56,308 bases of DNA from Planctomycetota bacterium (GCA_016235825.1 JACRIL010000235.1:1-56308); one strand, 5' to 3'. Positions 8,707 to 17,420 are shown, counted from the first letter of the stretch. Translations and numbers: made by a program. Notes: generated by a model from the sequence alone, not told the origin.

Positions 8707-8950
8707 TATTTCGCCCCTTCAGGGCTTGATTATTCGGTCCCAGCCATTTTCCTGGGGCGTTGCCCCAGGCTTTCATATTGCGCCCCGTTGGGGCTGGATG
8801 TTTTAGCCGCCATTGGGAAAAATCTGCGATTCAGAGCGTGATTCCCGGGCAGACAGATTTCGCCCTGAAAGGGCGGCAATATTATAGCCCAGGGCAACGC
8901 CCTGGGAAAAGCGGCGCGATAGATTCGCGAAGCCCTGAAAGGGCGAAATA
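8707..8950 (+). repeat. Family B inverted-repeat element, full-length copy 1
   Basis: This element of about 244 bp starts TTTCGCCCCTTCAGGGC and ends with the near-complement (GCCCTGAAAGGGCGAAA). It has internal palindromes CCTGGGGCGTTGCCCCAGG and CCCAGGGCAACGCCCTGGG. It has no credible ORF and fills the gap between the LysM lipoprotein gene and the convergent beta-propeller gene. Copies of nearly identical length lie at 17421 and 47880. Confidence 0.85.
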
Positions 8951-8992
8951 AATGCCTTATTCTTCCGTTAACACCAGCCGGATTGGTGATGA

Positions 8993-10222
8993 TTATTTCG
9001 CGTCCAGGCAGACCAGTTCGCTGTTGCTCCTGACCAGGAGTTTACCGTCGGCCAGGACGGGGGCGGTCCAGAACTGCTTGCTGCCGGAGGCCGGTTTCTT
9101 GATCCTGCCCAGTTCCTTGTATTCCTTGGAGTTGATCTCGATCATCACCACGTCGCCGGTCGAGCCGTCCATCACGATCAGAGCGCCGTCGGCGGCGATC
9201 AGTCCGCCCTTCTCAAAGCCTCTCTTTTTCCACTTGACGCTGCCGGTCTTCAATTCCATGCAGGTCAGGTTTCCGGTGTTGGACGTGCAGTAGACGTGCC
9301 CGTCTGCGTAGATCGGCGAACTAAAGTGCGACTGGATATCCTTGTTTTCCCAGAGACTCTTGGCCTGCTCGCCTGCAACCTCGACCAGTCCGCAGCCGTG
9401 GTTGTAACCGCTGGTGATGAAAATGGCGTTGCCCTCGACGATGGGGGCGGCGGCGTTGCAGTCGCAGCCGGTCGGCCATGCAAATTTCCAGATCGCCTTT
9501 CCGCTGGCCGGGTCCAGTCCCATCAGATTTGCCGCGCTGAATATGATGTACTGTTTTTTGCCGCCTATCGTTGCGGCCAGCGGCGTGGAATAGCCTGGTT
9601 TGTCTCCGAAGTCGGCCTTCCATGCCAACTTGCCCGTCGCCTTGTTGACGGCGACGGCGGCGGCGTCTTTTGCGCCGGGCACGAGTATCACCAGATCGCC
9701 GTCGACCAGCGGCGACATGCCGTATTCCCATCCCGGCCTCTGCCCGCCATATTCCTTGACCATGTCCAGGTCCCAGACTTTCTTGCCGGTCTTTGCGTCC
9801 AGGCAGACCACATGCCCCATCTTGCCGACGGTGTAGAGCTTGCCGTTGTCGTAGGCCGGGGTGGAGCGGGAAAAGCCGTAATTGTCCTTGCCTCCGTTGT
9901 CATATGGATAGTTCCACGCCTCTTTGCCTGTCTGGGCGTCCAGGCAGCGGACGATGTCCTTGCCGGCCTTGTAGTCGATGATGAAAACCTTGCCGTCGGC
10001 GATGATCGGGCCGGAATAGCCGTTGTCGCCCAGGTCCATCTTCCAGAGCTGTTTGGGCGGCTTGGCGTTCCAGTCCTTGTTGATGCCCTTGTCGGGCGAA
10101 TAGCCGTCGGCCTTTGGACCCCGGAATTGCGGCCAGGGGTCCGCGGCGTAAATAACCGTTCCGACAGCGCCTGCCAACACGATCAGGCCGGCAACAAAAT
10201 TGACGTATGTTTTTCCGTGCAT
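8993..10222 (-). CDS. Secreted PQQ-type beta-propeller protein
   Basis: This 409-residue protein starts at the ATG at 10222, behind AGAGAGA; the ORF continues further upstream but without a signal peptide in place. An N-terminal signal (hydrophobic residues 8-25, then YAADPWPQFRG) predicts export. Repeated blades with the pattern V-x-C-L-D-A-x-T-G-K-x-x-W mark an eight-bladed pyrrolo-quinoline-quinone-like (BamB-like) propeller. PWPQFRGP at the mature N-terminus is very common in planctomycete propellers. It is probably a structural or binding protein; there is no evidence that it binds PQQ or is a dehydrogenase. Confidence 0.88.
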   Translation of the reverse strand: MHGKTYVNFVAGLIVLAGAVGTVIYAADPWPQFRGPKADGYSPDKGINKDWNAKPPKQLWKMDLGDNGYSGPIIADGKVFIIDYKAGKDIVRCLDAQTGKEAWNYPYDNGGKDNYGFSRSTPAYDNGKLYTVGKMGHVVCLDAKTGKKVWDLDMVKEYGGQRPGWEYGMSPLVDGDLVILVPGAKDAAAVAVNKATGKLAWKADFGDKPGYSTPLAATIGGKKQYIIFSAANLMGLDPASGKAIWKFAWPTGCDCNAAAPIVEGNAIFITSGYNHGCGLVEVAGEQAKSLWENKDIQSHFSSPIYADGHVYCTSNTGNLTCMELKTGSVKWKKRGFEKGGLIAADGALIVMDGSTGDVVMIEINSKEYKELGRIKKPASGSKQFWTAPVLADGKLLVRSNSELVCLDAK

Positions 10223-10255
10223 TTTGTCTCTCTCTGATAATGGTCGAACGAAATT

Positions 10256-10261
10256 ATTATA
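10256..10261 (-). promoter_or_regulatory. -10 box of the beta-propeller gene
   Basis: On the minus strand a perfect TATAAT lies 33 bases upstream of the ATG at 10222, giving a leader of about 27 bases. No good -35 hexamer is visible at 17 bases, so only the -10 is called. Confidence 0.35.
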
Positions 10262-10352
10262 CCGGATGGCCAGCCGGCAGAAAGTAATAAATTCTAATGG
10301 ATATATTAGAATCCCTGGGAATGTTTTTGCCGGCGTGGACAAAGACAAGGAT

Positions 10353-11174
10353 TTATTCGGCCGGCCTGGGTTTTGGCGCGGCGGCAGGTGCGTGCCGGGG
10401 AACGAGAGTTTTGAAGGCCAGCAGCAGCCCGACCGCTGCGGCGGAAAAGACGAGCATGGCCAGCATTATCGCCCACAGATAGGTCAGCAGGTACCACAGG
10501 TCGTCGCCCGTCAGCACGGCCTGGGCCTGCCGGCTGATCGCTCCGGCGGCCGCGCATGCCCCGCCCAGCACGCCCGCCGCGGCAAGGGCGCCCCAGACTG
10601 GCCTGGCGACGGGCGCCGTCCACACGCCGAGACAGATCGTCAGATAGGCAAACAGCGGCATCCGCCAGTCGCCCGCCCGCTGCGTCCCAAGCGTATCGAT
10701 CATCCGCCTGACCATGTCGATCTGCCTGTGCAGCAGTTCCCAGCAGGCCCCCCAGCTTGCGGGCAGTTCGCGCGGAAGCTGCATCGGCATGCGGACGCCG
10801 TCCAGGCCGACGTGGAAGATGAAGGCTCCGACCAGTTGGCTGTTCAGAAGTTTGTATGCCGCCGCAATGGCGACCAGACAGCCGGCAAGGCAGAGCGTCG
10901 AGGCCAGCACGCAGCGGAAGATGTTCAGTCCGCCGCGGCCGGCAGGGGCCGGCGAACCGCCCGCGGCCGGGCCGCCCGGGATGATCCTGGCGTTTTTTAT
11001 GTCGCCGCCGGTTATCAGCGTGCCCAGAATGTAGCAGGTCTGACCGGCGATGGCGCCGGGCAGAATGAACCACTCAACCGCCGTGCGCCCCACAAGACTC
11101 GACCAGAGGCGATATATCCCCAGACCCGCAAGGGCGATCAACACCAGCCAGAATGTCAACGCGATGTATGTCAT
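10353..11174 (-). CDS. Hypothetical integral membrane protein
   Basis: This 273-residue protein has about five hydrophobic segments: residues 2-20, about 95-110, about 172-185, about 195-212 and about 232-255. A Gly/Pro/Ala-rich cytoplasmic or periplasmic loop separates the first two, and the tail is Pro/Ala-rich and basic. I do not recognise the family. It lies alone on the minus strand, upstream of the beta-propeller gene with a 130-base gap that contains that gene's own -10 box. Confidence 0.65.
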   Translation of the reverse strand: MTYIALTFWLVLIALAGLGIYRLWSSLVGRTAVEWFILPGAIAGQTCYILGTLITGGDIKNARIIPGGPAAGGSPAPAGRGGLNIFRCVLASTLCLAGCLVAIAAAYKLLNSQLVGAFIFHVGLDGVRMPMQLPRELPASWGACWELLHRQIDMVRRMIDTLGTQRAGDWRMPLFAYLTICLGVWTAPVARPVWGALAAAGVLGGACAAAGAISRQAQAVLTGDDLWYLLTYLWAIMLAMLVFSAAAVGLLLAFKTLVPRHAPAAAPKPRPAE

Positions 11175-11189
11175 ATAGCTTCCATGCTT

Positions 11190-11237
11190 GTGGCACGGCC
11201 GTCCCGGCCGTGTGTCCCAGGGGCGTCTCGCCCCTGG
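11190..11237 (+). repeat. Family A half-element
   Basis: GTGGCACGGCCGTCCCGGCCGT followed by the palindrome CAGGGGCGTCTCGCCCCTGG matches the left half of the full family A elements at 12722 and 12922. The right half is absent. Confidence 0.75.
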
Positions 11238-11523
11238 TTATTAAAAACTACCCTGTCCGGGTCTCTTTTATATATCGGCTTGTCGGCCTTTTCAGGCCAA
11301 ACGGTTTGTCGAAGAAAACGGCATGCCAGCGAGGTCAGACTATTCGGGGAGGGGAAAGGAAAGGACTTGCATATCAGCAAATAGCGAGGGTAAACTAATA
11401 GTTTAAACAGAGCGACTCTCTGATAGGGTGATTTCATGAAATTTCTCGAGAAAAACGGACACTCGAGTCCGACACAAGTTTTCTACTGATTTACAACGAT
11501 CTGCCAACTGTTTTGGTGTTCAA
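11238..11523. other. Gene-free, AT-richer leader of the nuclease-like gene
   Basis: No ORF with a ribosome site was seen. Two touching perfect 12-base palindromes, ATTTCATGAAAT (11431-11442) and TTTCTCGAGAAA (11442-11453), lie about 70-90 bases before the gene at 11524 and could be operators. Confidence 0.4.
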
Positions 11524-12453
11524 ATGCCGAACCTTCTAAAACCCGCTCTCTTGGACGAACTAAAAAAACGATATGGTGCCTTGCGCAAACTCGAAGGTAG
11601 CGAATCTCTCTTTGAAATTGGCGATCGCGCGGCTAGAGTTTATATTCGGTATTCAAAAATTCACGCACGAAGCGAGGCTTTCTATGGGCTTCGCAGGGAA
11701 GACCTAAAGCAACTTGAGGGACTACCCTCTGTCCTATGTTTCCTTTGGGATGGGCAAAAAGAGCCGTTGTTCGTCCCATTTGCCGAATACGAGGATGTAT
11801 TTCACACCCTCGCGCCCGCCAAGGACGGACAGTACAAGGCTATGGTCTACCCTCAGACCGTGGGTACGGAGCTCTATTTTCCAAAAGCAGGGCGATTTAA
11901 CGTCGAAGGCAATTTTGGATACGCTGTTTTGGATGCCCTAATCGACTCTGCTAAACTAAAAGAACTACTGGTTCTTTCGCATCCTCAAGTCCAGACTCTG
12001 CTCGGAGCAGTCGGATCGGTGAAGGGTTATGACGTATGGATACCGACGAAAGATCGATCTGGACTGGATTGGAATATCACAAAAAAGACATTCCAGTGCC
12101 GCGAGAACCTTCCGAGTGTGTTTGATTCTGTAATGCCAGTTTTGCAGGAGATAGATGTCGTCTGGGTACATCGTGGAGGGAACGAACTTGGTGCTCTTTT
12201 TGAGATCGAACACTCGACTCCAGTTTACTCGGGACTACTCCGGCTAAATGATGTCCTCTTAGTCGCACCCAAGTGCGTCTCACGATACACTGTGGTTTCA
12301 AATGACTCGCGGCGTTCGCTCTTTGTCCGACAATTGAACCGTCCTACTTTCCGTACAAGTGGTCTGAGCGAAATATGTACGTTTCTTGAATATGCGGATG
12401 TGTTTGGTTGGCATCGTAGACTAAGTGCAGTTGGACAAAAGGAAATACCATGA
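11524..12453 (+). CDS. Putative restriction-endonuclease-like protein
   Basis: This 309-residue protein is less GC-rich than its neighbours, suggesting transfer. The C-terminal half contains EIDVVWVHRGGNELGALFEIEHS followed by a Y-S-G-L-L-R-L-N-D stretch. An Asp followed by a strand with E-x-E is the layout of PD-(D/E)xK-type nucleases, and the combination of an E-x-E-H-S/T strand with YSGLLR is one I associate with proteins annotated as restriction-type or very diverged nucleases. That assignment is inference. A DNA methyltransferase is not present beside it. Its stop codon overlaps the start of a 62-residue gene (ATGA), so the two are translationally coupled. Confidence 0.55.
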   Translation: MPNLLKPALLDELKKRYGALRKLEGSESLFEIGDRAARVYIRYSKIHARSEAFYGLRREDLKQLEGLPSVLCFLWDGQKEPLFVPFAEYEDVFHTLAPAKDGQYKAMVYPQTVGTELYFPKAGRFNVEGNFGYAVLDALIDSAKLKELLVLSHPQVQTLLGAVGSVKGYDVWIPTKDRSGLDWNITKKTFQCRENLPSVFDSVMPVLQEIDVVWVHRGGNELGALFEIEHSTPVYSGLLRLNDVLLVAPKCVSRYTVVSNDSRRSLFVRQLNRPTFRTSGLSEICTFLEYADVFGWHRRLSAVGQKEIP

Positions 12454-12638
12454 AAAAGATGAACAAGACACGAGTTTGGGTAGTTGTAAAAGCAGAAAGC
12501 GGAATTCCTGTCTTGGCTCAGGTTTTCAAAGATAAGTCTCAAGCAAAAAAGCGGGGGAAATGGTTGCAATCCAGAAGTAGCGAAGAACGTGACGCAGTGG
12601 GCTTGTTTGAGGCAAGGTTAGGTTCTGTGTCAAGATGA
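12450..12638 (+). CDS. Small basic protein coupled to the nuclease-like gene
   Basis: This 62-residue protein overlaps the stop of the preceding gene by four bases (ATGA). It has a beta-strand-rich start (TRVWVVVKAESGIPVLAQVF) and a Lys-rich middle (KSQAKKRGKWL). I do not recognise the family. The tight coupling suggests a partner such as an antitoxin, immunity protein or DNA-binding accessory protein for the nuclease-like product. Confidence 0.55.
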   Translation: MKKMNKTRVWVVVKAESGIPVLAQVFKDKSQAKKRGKWLQSRSSEERDAVGLFEARLGSVSR

Positions 12639-12664
12639 GGTTTAATCGCGATAAGCGAGGCATT

Positions 12665-12718
12665 TCATCCCTCCGCGCCTGCGAAGCCCAAGTATTCGTC
12701 GAGCCAGTCGTCGGCTTC
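12665..12718 (-). repeat. Outer duplicated copy of the secA 3' end
   Basis: On the minus strand this repeats the last codons of secA (DDWLDEYLGFAGAEG and the stop) almost exactly. It is separated from the next copy by a family A element. It is a duplication remnant, not a gene. Confidence 0.8.
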
Positions 12719-12721
12719 AAT

Positions 12722-12840
12722 GTGGCACGGCCGTCCCGGCCGTGTGTCCCAGGGGCGTCTCGCCCCTGGAATGTCTGAAAAAACAACATAAGCCACGACC
12801 GGGACGGTCGTGGAACACACGGGCAAGATGCCCGTGCCAC
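12722..12840 (+). repeat. Family A full element, copy 2
   Basis: This 119-bp inverted repeat starts GTGGCACGGCCGTCCCGGCC and ends GGGCAAGATGCCCGTGCCAC. It has inner palindromes GGGGCGTCTCGCCCC and CCACGACCGGGACGGTCGTGG. It is embedded in a tandem duplication of the secA 3' end. Confidence 0.85.
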
Positions 12841-12867
12841 TTTTCAACAGGTTCCTGCTCATAATCA

Positions 12868-12919
12868 TCCTTCCGCGCCGGCGAAGCCCAGGTACTCGTC
12901 GAGCCAGTCGTCGGCTTCA
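12868..12919 (-). repeat. Inner duplicated copy of the secA 3' end
   Basis: This is a second near-exact minus-strand copy of the secA C-terminal codons and stop, about 200 bases downstream of the real secA end and about 200 bases from the outer copy. Confidence 0.8.
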
Positions 12920-12921
12920 AT

Positions 12922-13037
12922 GTGGCACGGCCGTCCCGGCCGTGTGTCCCAGGGGCGTCTCGCCCCTGGAATATTATGAATAACAACTACCACGACCGGG
13001 ACGGTCGTGGAACACACGGGCAAGATGCCCGTGCCAC
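12922..13037 (+). repeat. Family A full element, copy 3
   Basis: This 116-bp copy is nearly identical to the one at 12722, including its termini. It separates the inner secA-tail duplicate from the true secA stop codon. Confidence 0.85.
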
Positions 13038-13061
13038 TTTTCAACAGGTTCCTTCTCATCA

Positions 13062-15056
13062 TCAACCTTCCGCGCCTGCGAAGCCGAGGTATTCGTCGAG
13101 CCAGTCGTCGGTGCGGAGGACGTCGAGCCTTTGGCGGGTGGCCTGGCTGTTCGAATGCCGCTGGGCCTTTTCAAATAGCCGCGGCAGCATCCGGCCGGCC
13201 AGTTCGCCCTTTTCGTCGGCGCGATAAACCGCCCCGGCCATCGCGGCCAGATGCCGCCCATGCTGGACGACCAGTTCATCTTCCAGGCTGACGAAGGCCT
13301 GTGCGCTGCCCGGGTCGCCCTGCCTGCCCGTCCTGCCGAACAACTGCCGGTCGATCCGCCTGCTCTCGTGCCGTTCGGTGGCGATGACGTGCAGCCCGCC
13401 GAGTTCCCGCACGCCCGGCCCCAGTTTGATGTCCGTGCCTCGGCCGGCCATGTTGGTCGCCACGGTTATCTTGCCCGGCTGGCCCGCCTGAGCGACGATG
13501 CCCGCCTCGTCGGCGTGCCGCACGGCGTTGAGGACCGAATGCGCAAGCCCTTTTTTTGCGAGCATCGCGCCGAGCGTCTCGCTTATCCCCACAGATCGCG
13601 TGCCGACGAGCACCGGCCTGCCCGTGCGGTTCATCGCGGCGATCTCGTCGACCACCGCCTCCATCTTGGCCCGCTCGGCCGAAAAAATCCTGTCGGGCAT
13701 CTGCCGGCGGATGCACGGGCGATTGGTCGGAATTACCGCCACCGGCAGCTTGTATATCCGCCAGAATTCGCCGCGAGCCTCGCTGGCCGTGCCGGTCATG
13801 CCCGCCAGCCGCCGGTACAGCCGGAAAAACCGTTGAAAGCTCAGCCGGGCGTGCGTGTCCTTGGGCGGCACTACCTCCAGGCCCTCGCGGGCCGAGACCG
13901 CCTGATGCAGGCCGTCGCGCCATTCGCGGTCGGGCATCAGCCGGCCGGTAAACTCGTCCACGATGACGACCTTTTCTTCCTGAATGACATACTGTTTGTC
14001 CCGCAAGTACAGGCAGCGTGCCGTCAGGGCCTGCGTAACCATTTCCTGACTTCGCCTTTCGCCGCGCCACAGCCCGCCCATGTCCTTCGTCAGCTCCGCC
14101 AGACGAGCCTTGCCCGCCTCGGTCAGCAGAATCTCCCTGTAAGTCCGGTCAACGGTGTAATCCCTATCCAACTTGAGCGTCTCGGCCAGTTTCGCCGCCT
14201 GCTGGAAGACATCTGTCTGCTGGGGCGAGCCTTCCGGCTGGCCGGAGATAATCAGCGGTGTAACGGCCTCGTCGATCATTATGCTGTCGGCCTCGTCGAT
14301 GATGGCCGCGTAAAGCCCCCGCTGAACGAGTTTTTCCAGGCTCGTCCGGCCGCCGGTGAGCCTCTCCAGCATCGCCGCCGGCAGGCTGCCTGTCCGGCCC
14401 AGCGTCAGGCGGTCGCGAAGAAAATCGGCCACCACCTCCTTGTTGGTGCAATAGGTGATGTCGGCCCCGTACGCCCGCCGCCGCTCGTCGGCCTTTGCCT
14501 CCTGCTGAATGGACGCGACCGTTAGCCCGCAGAACCGGTATATCCCGCCCATCAGTTCGGCGTCGCGCTTGGCCAGGTAGTCGTTGACCGTCAGGACGTG
14601 GCAGCCGCGCCCCTGCCAGCCGAGCACGACCGCCGGCATCGTGGTCGTGAGCGTCTTGCCCTCGCCGGTGGACATCTCGGCGATGCAGCCGTCGAATATC
14701 GCCAGCGCCCCGGCGACCTGGACCTTGAAAGGTTTTTCGCCTCGCACGCGAAAGGCCACCTCGCGGACCAGCGCGAAGGCCCGCAGTACGTCGGCGTCGG
14801 TCTGGCGGCCGCGCATGAACATTTCGCGGATGCGCCCGGCCTGCTCGGCAAGGGCCGGCTCGCCCAGATTCTCAAAATCGCCGTGCAGGTCTAGCACCGC
14901 CTGCGCCAGTTTCAAAAATCTTGCGGTCCGCGGCACAAACGAGTTGATCCACCCGACAGCCCTGTGCCATGCCGCGTCGAGTCCTCGCGGGACCGGCGGG
15001 CCGGACCTGCGGGCCGAGAGCATCCGCCAGGTCGCGCTGGGCAGGCCGGCCGTCAT
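13062..15056 (-). CDS. Short SecA-like ATPase of a putative export locus
   Basis: This 664-residue SecA-family motor protein has Walker A MSTGEGKT (128-135), DEAD (254-257), TNMAGRGTDIKLG (534-546) and FGRTGRQGDPG (573-583), so both helicase folds are intact. It stops soon after the LEDELV motif (590s). The helical scaffold, helical wing and C-terminal zinc linker of canonical SecA (about 830-900 residues) are missing. The ATG at 15056 overlaps the TGA of the upstream M50/HlyD gene (ATGA), showing translational coupling; a longer in-frame start exists inside that gene. By context this is an accessory SecA working with the HlyD and M50 proteins rather than the housekeeping SecA. Its last codons are duplicated twice downstream. 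Confidence 0.88.
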   Translation of the reverse strand: MTAGLPSATWRMLSARRSGPPVPRGLDAAWHRAVGWINSFVPRTARFLKLAQAVLDLHGDFENLGEPALAEQAGRIREMFMRGRQTDADVLRAFALVREVAFRVRGEKPFKVQVAGALAIFDGCIAEMSTGEGKTLTTTMPAVVLGWQGRGCHVLTVNDYLAKRDAELMGGIYRFCGLTVASIQQEAKADERRRAYGADITYCTNKEVVADFLRDRLTLGRTGSLPAAMLERLTGGRTSLEKLVQRGLYAAIIDEADSIMIDEAVTPLIISGQPEGSPQQTDVFQQAAKLAETLKLDRDYTVDRTYREILLTEAGKARLAELTKDMGGLWRGERRSQEMVTQALTARCLYLRDKQYVIQEEKVVIVDEFTGRLMPDREWRDGLHQAVSAREGLEVVPPKDTHARLSFQRFFRLYRRLAGMTGTASEARGEFWRIYKLPVAVIPTNRPCIRRQMPDRIFSAERAKMEAVVDEIAAMNRTGRPVLVGTRSVGISETLGAMLAKKGLAHSVLNAVRHADEAGIVAQAGQPGKITVATNMAGRGTDIKLGPGVRELGGLHVIATERHESRRIDRQLFGRTGRQGDPGSAQAFVSLEDELVVQHGRHLAAMAGAVYRADEKGELAGRMLPRLFEKAQRHSNSQATRQRLDVLRTDDWLDEYLGFAGAEG

Positions 15057-17218
15057 AAGCCGACCTTTCTCTGGAAGACCTGCATCACCGCCCGCCACCA
15101 CTGCGCAAGCAGAGGCCGCTTGCCCATGTCCAGCCGGATGTAAACCCTCTGGCCGGCCATCAGCGGAAAATCATTCGTCTCCGCCGGTTCGATGCGGATC
15201 TCGAAAATCCTTTCCATCGCCTTTCGCGGATTTTCCTGCTCGGTCTGCACGCCGCCTCCGGCCGAGTAGCCCAGCGCCTCCGACGGCAGTTCCTCCTGCC
15301 CGGCCGGCAGAATACGCAGAATTTTGCCGTCGATCTTGACGTCGGGCCGGCCTCGCGGGCGAATCTGGACCTCGGCTGCATGATAATCCGTGAGCATGCC
15401 GGCCACGTCCTGTCCCGCCGCGGCGCGAATTATCGGCCGGTCGGGGCTGACGACCATCCCCACCGCCTGCCCGCGTTTGAGAAATGCCCCCCGAATCTGC
15501 CCCAGTTCCGGCGAAATCCAAAGTCCGCCGACCGGTGCGGCGATCCGCAACGCGTCCAGCCGACGGGCGGCCAGTTTCAGACTTTGAGTATTGGCCCGGA
15601 CCTGCTCTGCCATCACGCTTGCCGCGGCCGGGTCGGACCCGGCGACCTGATCGTATCGCGCCTGATATTCCGCCTGCCTGGCCCGCAATATCGCGTAATC
15701 GCTCCGCATCGCCGGATTGTCCGTGTTCACCAGCTCGGCCCCGCGCTCGACCAGTCCGCCGCCGGGCAGGAAATCTGTCAGGAATCCGTCGCCGTCGGCG
15801 TGAAGAATCTTGACATCGACAGGCTCGACCACGCCCTCGATCACCGAGCGGTCGCTGAACGGGATCAGGCCGATCAGCACAACCACGACCGCTGCCGCCG
15901 CCAGAGTCGAGCCGACGGCAAGCCATCGCCGGCGGAAAAGTTCGGCGCTCGCCGCAAGGTAGTGAATTCCCTTGCCCAGCGGAACCACCACCCACGCCGC
16001 CACGGCCGACAGCCCCATCAGCACGCCCACGATGAAAAGCTGGTCGGTTACGAACCACAGGATGCCCACGCATATCACCACCCTGTAAATGCCCGACCCG
16101 ACGCCGTAGGCCGCCAGCCATGTCTGCTCCGACCGGCTGTGGGCCGGGTTCCGCGCCCGCCTGATCCGCCACACGTACTTCTTGACAAGGTAGCCTATGG
16201 AGTCCTTCCCCCGCTGGTACAGGTTGGGAATCTCCAGCAGGTCCGAGAGGATGTAATAGCCGTCGTACCGCAGCAGCGGATTGACGTTGAAGACGATCGT
16301 CGAGACGCCGGCCACGAATATGACGTTGTACGCCAGGGCGTGCAGCGTGCCGGCGGACGTGCCCGCCCAAATAATCGCAGCAACCGCGGCAATCGCAAGC
16401 TCGACTATCATCCCCGCCGCGGCGATCACGATCCGCCGCTTCTTGTCGCGCAGGGCCCACGAGCTCGATGCGTCCACGTAGGGCATCGGCACCAGCAGCA
16501 TCAGCATTATTCCCATCGCGTGGACCTGGCCCGACGTTCCCTCCTGATGGCCGAATTTCTTGCACGCCAGGGCGTGGCCGAACTCGTGAAACGCCTTTAC
16601 CAGGATGAACGACAGATAAAGCAGCGGCAACGACGCCGGGGCAAGGACGCCCTGCGCCTGCTCAAAAAGCTTGTCAGCCTGTCCGGCGATATGGTAAAGC
16701 CCGACCGCCATCAGGATCAGCCATGCGACCAGCCCCCACGTCGAAAAAATCCTGCCGGCCGTGCCCGCAAGGCCCTCCAGCAACCGGTCGGGGTCGAACA
16801 GCGGGAACCGCATGAACAGCAGATTGGTCAGATAACCGCGGATTTCTCGCGCAACCCGCTTCTGCTGGAGCCTCAGCAGCCCCTCGGCGTCGGGCGGCAG
16901 GTCGGCCTGAAGCAGGTTCGCCGCGTACAGCCGGCCCAGGAGCTGGATCGCCTCGCCCTGCGTCGCGGCCTGGTCGCCAAGCTCCTCGTTGCATATTTCC
17001 CAGGCCTCCTGGACGGTCGTCCGGCCCTCGAGCCTGGCCACGAACCGGTAGGCCGGCTCGTTGAGCCGGAAAAACTGGTTGCTGGACTCATCCTCCAGCA
17101 CGTGCCAGAGTTCGCCGCGAAACTGCTGCCGGCGGACCTGCACCGTCGCCCGCAGCCGCGGACGCAGCTTGCACACGCGATACCACGACTCGCTGAATGT
17201 CGGCCTGTCTACGCTCAA
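15053..17218 (-). CDS. PqqD-like / M50 site-2 metalloprotease / HlyD fusion protein
   Basis: This 721-residue multidomain membrane protein starts at TTG, with GGAG about 10 bases upstream. Residues about 25-105 resemble a PqqD-type peptide-binding domain. Residues 160-420 are polytopic with HEFGH at 211-215 and NPLLRYDGYY at 313-322 (Asp319), the zinc ligands of M50 peptidases. A further transmembrane helix (about 436-452) leads to a periplasmic HlyD/membrane-fusion region (about 460-700). PqqD-like domains usually bind the leader of a modified peptide and M50 enzymes cut within the membrane, so cargo recognition, cleavage and export may be combined here (inference). It is coupled to the secA-like gene by a 4-base overlap. 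Confidence 0.88.
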   Translation of the reverse strand: MSVDRPTFSESWYRVCKLRPRLRATVQVRRQQFRGELWHVLEDESSNQFFRLNEPAYRFVARLEGRTTVQEAWEICNEELGDQAATQGEAIQLLGRLYAANLLQADLPPDAEGLLRLQQKRVAREIRGYLTNLLFMRFPLFDPDRLLEGLAGTAGRIFSTWGLVAWLILMAVGLYHIAGQADKLFEQAQGVLAPASLPLLYLSFILVKAFHEFGHALACKKFGHQEGTSGQVHAMGIMLMLLVPMPYVDASSSWALRDKKRRIVIAAAGMIVELAIAAVAAIIWAGTSAGTLHALAYNVIFVAGVSTIVFNVNPLLRYDGYYILSDLLEIPNLYQRGKDSIGYLVKKYVWRIRRARNPAHSRSEQTWLAAYGVGSGIYRVVICVGILWFVTDQLFIVGVLMGLSAVAAWVVVPLGKGIHYLAASAELFRRRWLAVGSTLAAAAVVVVLIGLIPFSDRSVIEGVVEPVDVKILHADGDGFLTDFLPGGGLVERGAELVNTDNPAMRSDYAILRARQAEYQARYDQVAGSDPAAASVMAEQVRANTQSLKLAARRLDALRIAAPVGGLWISPELGQIRGAFLKRGQAVGMVVSPDRPIIRAAAGQDVAGMLTDYHAAEVQIRPRGRPDVKIDGKILRILPAGQEELPSEALGYSAGGGVQTEQENPRKAMERIFEIRIEPAETNDFPLMAGQRVYIRLDMGKRPLLAQWWRAVMQVFQRKVGL

Positions 17219-17238
17219 TCATCCGCTCCGCAAAATTT

Positions 17239-17357
17239 TTGGTGGCGCCCTCAAGCGAAGCTGCATCGCAGTGCAGCTTGGGGGTGCTCGAAAATCAATT
17301 CTTTCGTCAAACAACCACCCCCAAGTTCCGCTCCGCTGCGATTGAGGGTGCCACCAA
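17239..17357 (+). repeat. Family E inverted-repeat element
   Basis: TTGGTGGCGCCCTCAAGCG at the left is answered by ATTGAGGGTGCCACCAA at the right, with inner GGGGGTG/CACCCCC arms. The 119-bp element has no ORF. Its left end lies 20 bases from the start codon of the M50/HlyD gene, so it may carry or separate that gene's promoter. A half copy abuts the rho stop codon at 51150. Confidence 0.75.
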
Positions 17358-17420
17358 CCGGCACTGTGGCCCAGCCGCCCTCGGCTGGGAACGTCTGATA
17401 GCCAAAAAACCAACCGGCCT

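Noticed and set aside
8707..8950. CRISPR array
   Set aside because: The repeated units are inverted palindromes of one element, not regularly spaced direct repeats with unique spacers, and no cas genes are present.
12665..13065. Two similar ORFs of 66-67 codons after secA
   Set aside because: They consist of translated family A repeat plus the duplicated secA tail, so they are by-products of the tandem duplication.
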